Assembly (NCBI RefSeq): GCF_015471405.1
Contig: NZ_BLVZ01000008.1
Coordinates: forward strand, 248,001 to 312,000
Length of the DNA stretch: 64,000 nt
DNA from: Pseudomonas cichorii
GTDB lineage: Bacteria > Pseudomonadota > Gammaproteobacteria > Pseudomonadales > Pseudomonadaceae
Direction: 5' to 3'
Below the pieces are notes generated by a model. That model worked only from the letters and a program-made list of their open reading frames with translations. It had not been told where the DNA came from and did no database searches. Both the position numbers and the translations under genes were made by a program. Shown here piece after piece: positions 62,803-64,000 of this stretch. The first letter of the stretch is position 1. Every line of letters begins with the position of its first letter.

Positions 62803-63579
62803 TCAGGAAACAACAACCCTCTCAACCTTGGCCTCATCAATTGCATCAACCGCAGCAGCACTCGTAACCGCCGACTTCCGTTTCCGTGCATCGCGAAGCT
62901 GCATCCAGAGCAGGCTTGCGGCGAGGGAGGCGGCAACGGTGAGGGTCAGCCACAACACGATCAGCAGGTTGAAGGAAACGCCGTTGTTCAGTTCGCGGAA
63001 GATGCCGAGTGCAAATGCGGTGTACCAGGAGATCGCGGACAGAGCGCCAGAAACCAGGAATATGGCGATACGGCTACGCGAAACGCCATCGAGGATCGGT
63101 TGACTCATGTCGCGCAACACGACGGGCAATACGAAGACATGGATAAGCATGCCATTGAGTGTCAGGGCCGAGACGATGCATATCTTTGCCCAGAGTTTGG
63201 GGTTGCCGAGCTTTTCCGGGGATTCAAGGCTGTAGAGGGCGAGAAACCCCAGGCCGGAAAGCCAAAGAAGGCCAAGGCCTATGGCGACCACGGTGCTGAT
63301 GAAGGTGAAAGTGCTCTTTATTTCAGCCGGCAAACTGCCCTTGCGCATCCAGCGAAGGATCCAGTAATCCAGCATGGTCGCGCCGCCCAGGCCGAAGCAC
63401 AGGCCGAGAAGGTGAAGGCCCACCAGAACCGTCAGTACGCGCACGTGCGGGAGCGGGTCCGGTAAGTCGATCCGCAGTTCACGTGTGTCTGCCAGAGCGG
63501 GCTCAGAGACAATTATTGCCAATGTGGCAGCCATTAAAGGCATGACTAAATCAAGCGGGCGAGCAGTTCGTTTATGCAT
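62803..63579 (-). CDS. Hypothetical integral membrane protein, about 258 aa
   Basis: The start at 63579 (Met-His-Lys-Arg-Thr) follows GGGG by about 8 bases; in-frame starts at 63585 and 63597 are possible. After a signal-like helix there are at least six hydrophobic helices (for example Val-Leu-Thr-Val-Leu-Val-Gly-Leu-His-Leu-Leu-Gly-Leu-Cys-Phe-Gly-Leu-Gly-Gly-Ala and Ile-Ser-Thr-Val-Val-Ala-Ile-Gly-Leu-Gly-Leu-Leu-Trp-Leu). The C-terminus is basic and cytoplasmic. The pattern with one His and few charged residues in helices resembles DUF2214-type or cytochrome-like proteins, but no family is certain. Confidence 0.7.
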   Translation of the reverse strand: MHKRTARPLDLVMPLMAATLAIIVSEPALADTRELRIDLPDPLPHVRVLTVLVGLHLLGLCFGLGGATMLDYWILRWMRKGSLPAEIKSTFTFISTVVAIGLGLLWLSGLGFLALYSLESPEKLGNPKLWAKICIVSALTLNGMLIHVFVLPVVLRDMSQPILDGVSRSRIAIFLVSGALSAISWYTAFALGIFRELNNGVSFNLLIVLWLTLTVAASLAASLLWMQLRDARKRKSAVTSAAAVDAIDEAKVERVVVS

Positions 63580-64000
63580 TGTCATTACCCCGGCCAAGCA
63601 GACCTTATCCGTAAGAAAACCAAATCCTTGCCGAAGAATAATGAATAGCAGCTAAAAGAATAATTAAAATTCTGTATTGTTGAGTTTGAAAAATATTGCT
63701 TGATTTTTATTGCCGACAAATGAGTAATTGGAAGTTTTTTATTTTTCCTCACAAACTATCGATACCGAAACATTTTCTTACAAATCCCGTATCAATCTTT
63801 AGCTTTTTACCCATACTTACTCTGACGTAAGTACTTTAAATCTTCTGAAAACAAATTAACAGTTTCATTTTTCAAATGTCCTGAAATTCCGATTGGGCAT
63901 GACCACCCTGCCTGCCTGCTTGCTGGTGACGCAGGCGGGCATGGGTGCGGCCATCCCATAAATGACTGTGTGCAGAGGAAACCTTTGCGCCGGGAGCGGC
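63580..64000. other. Intergenic AT-rich tract, no gene seen
   Basis: The 63640-63880 part is much richer in A and T than the surrounding DNA and has no plausible gene. It looks like a promoter region of a gene beyond the window or horizontally acquired DNA. Its end (63895-64000) returns to GC-rich sequence. Confidence 0.55.

Overview
The window is a chromosomal segment of a fluorescent Pseudomonas, most likely of the P. syringae group. That placement is inferred from protein content, a GC-rich core, and gene order (pckA-hslO-hslR, rimA-rimB-rimK, gpmI-envC-ctpA, hisB-hisH-DUF2164-hisA-hisF). Most of it is ordinary core genome.

Layout. 0-3.8 kb: two uncharacterised proteins, a Tat-exported alpha/beta hydrolase and a divergent LysR regulator. 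3.8-13 kb: a small DUF6124-type gene behind a structured leader, then pckA, hslO, hslR, rimA-rimB-rimK, secB, grxC, an inactive rhodanese and gpmI. 13-24.4 kb: cell-envelope genes (envC, ctpA, a polysaccharide deacetylase-like protein), an exported serine protease, a solute-binding protein, the histidine cluster, an aromatic aminotransferase and a YitT-like membrane protein. 24.5-32.8 kb: an Lrp-type regulator divergent from an aromatic amino-acid permease, an OFA-type MFS transporter, panM-like, asmA-like, mutY, yggX and tRNA-Phe. 33-41 kb: a decayed toxin-antitoxin pair, small proteins, two chemoreceptors, a RelE/RelB pair and a GABA-type permease. 41-53.5 kb: a polar amino-acid ABC transporter, a methyltransferase, a second DUF6124 gene with tandem leader RNAs, a glucarate catabolic cluster, a glycosyltransferase/2OG-oxygenase pair and a membrane DnaJ protein. 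54.1-61.7 kb: an island at the 3' end of tRNA-Thr, with a tyrosine recombinase, a DUF4297-like nuclease plus HerA ATPase pair, and a four-helix membrane protein next to a candidate ADP-ribosyltransferase. 62-64 kb: a further leader-RNA gene and a membrane protein.

The most unusual feature is a repeated structured RNA module in front of small DUF6124/DUF3077-like genes. There are four full copies (near 4.1, 46.0, 54.5 and 62.5 kb), one orphan core (46.3 kb) and one truncated copy (61.8-62.0 kb). Each full copy has two hairpins, a three-way junction with a UUCG-type hairpin, another hairpin, and then the ribosome binding site. Inside the junction are two variable segments. Each is complementary to one sequence upstream of the junction and another downstream, and the downstream partner of the second segment touches or overlaps the ribosome binding site. 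The sequences differ entirely between copies but complementarity is kept, so this looks like a two-state riboregulator, or less likely a programmable guide. I do not know a name for it.

All calls are from reading the sequence. No database search or folding program was run.
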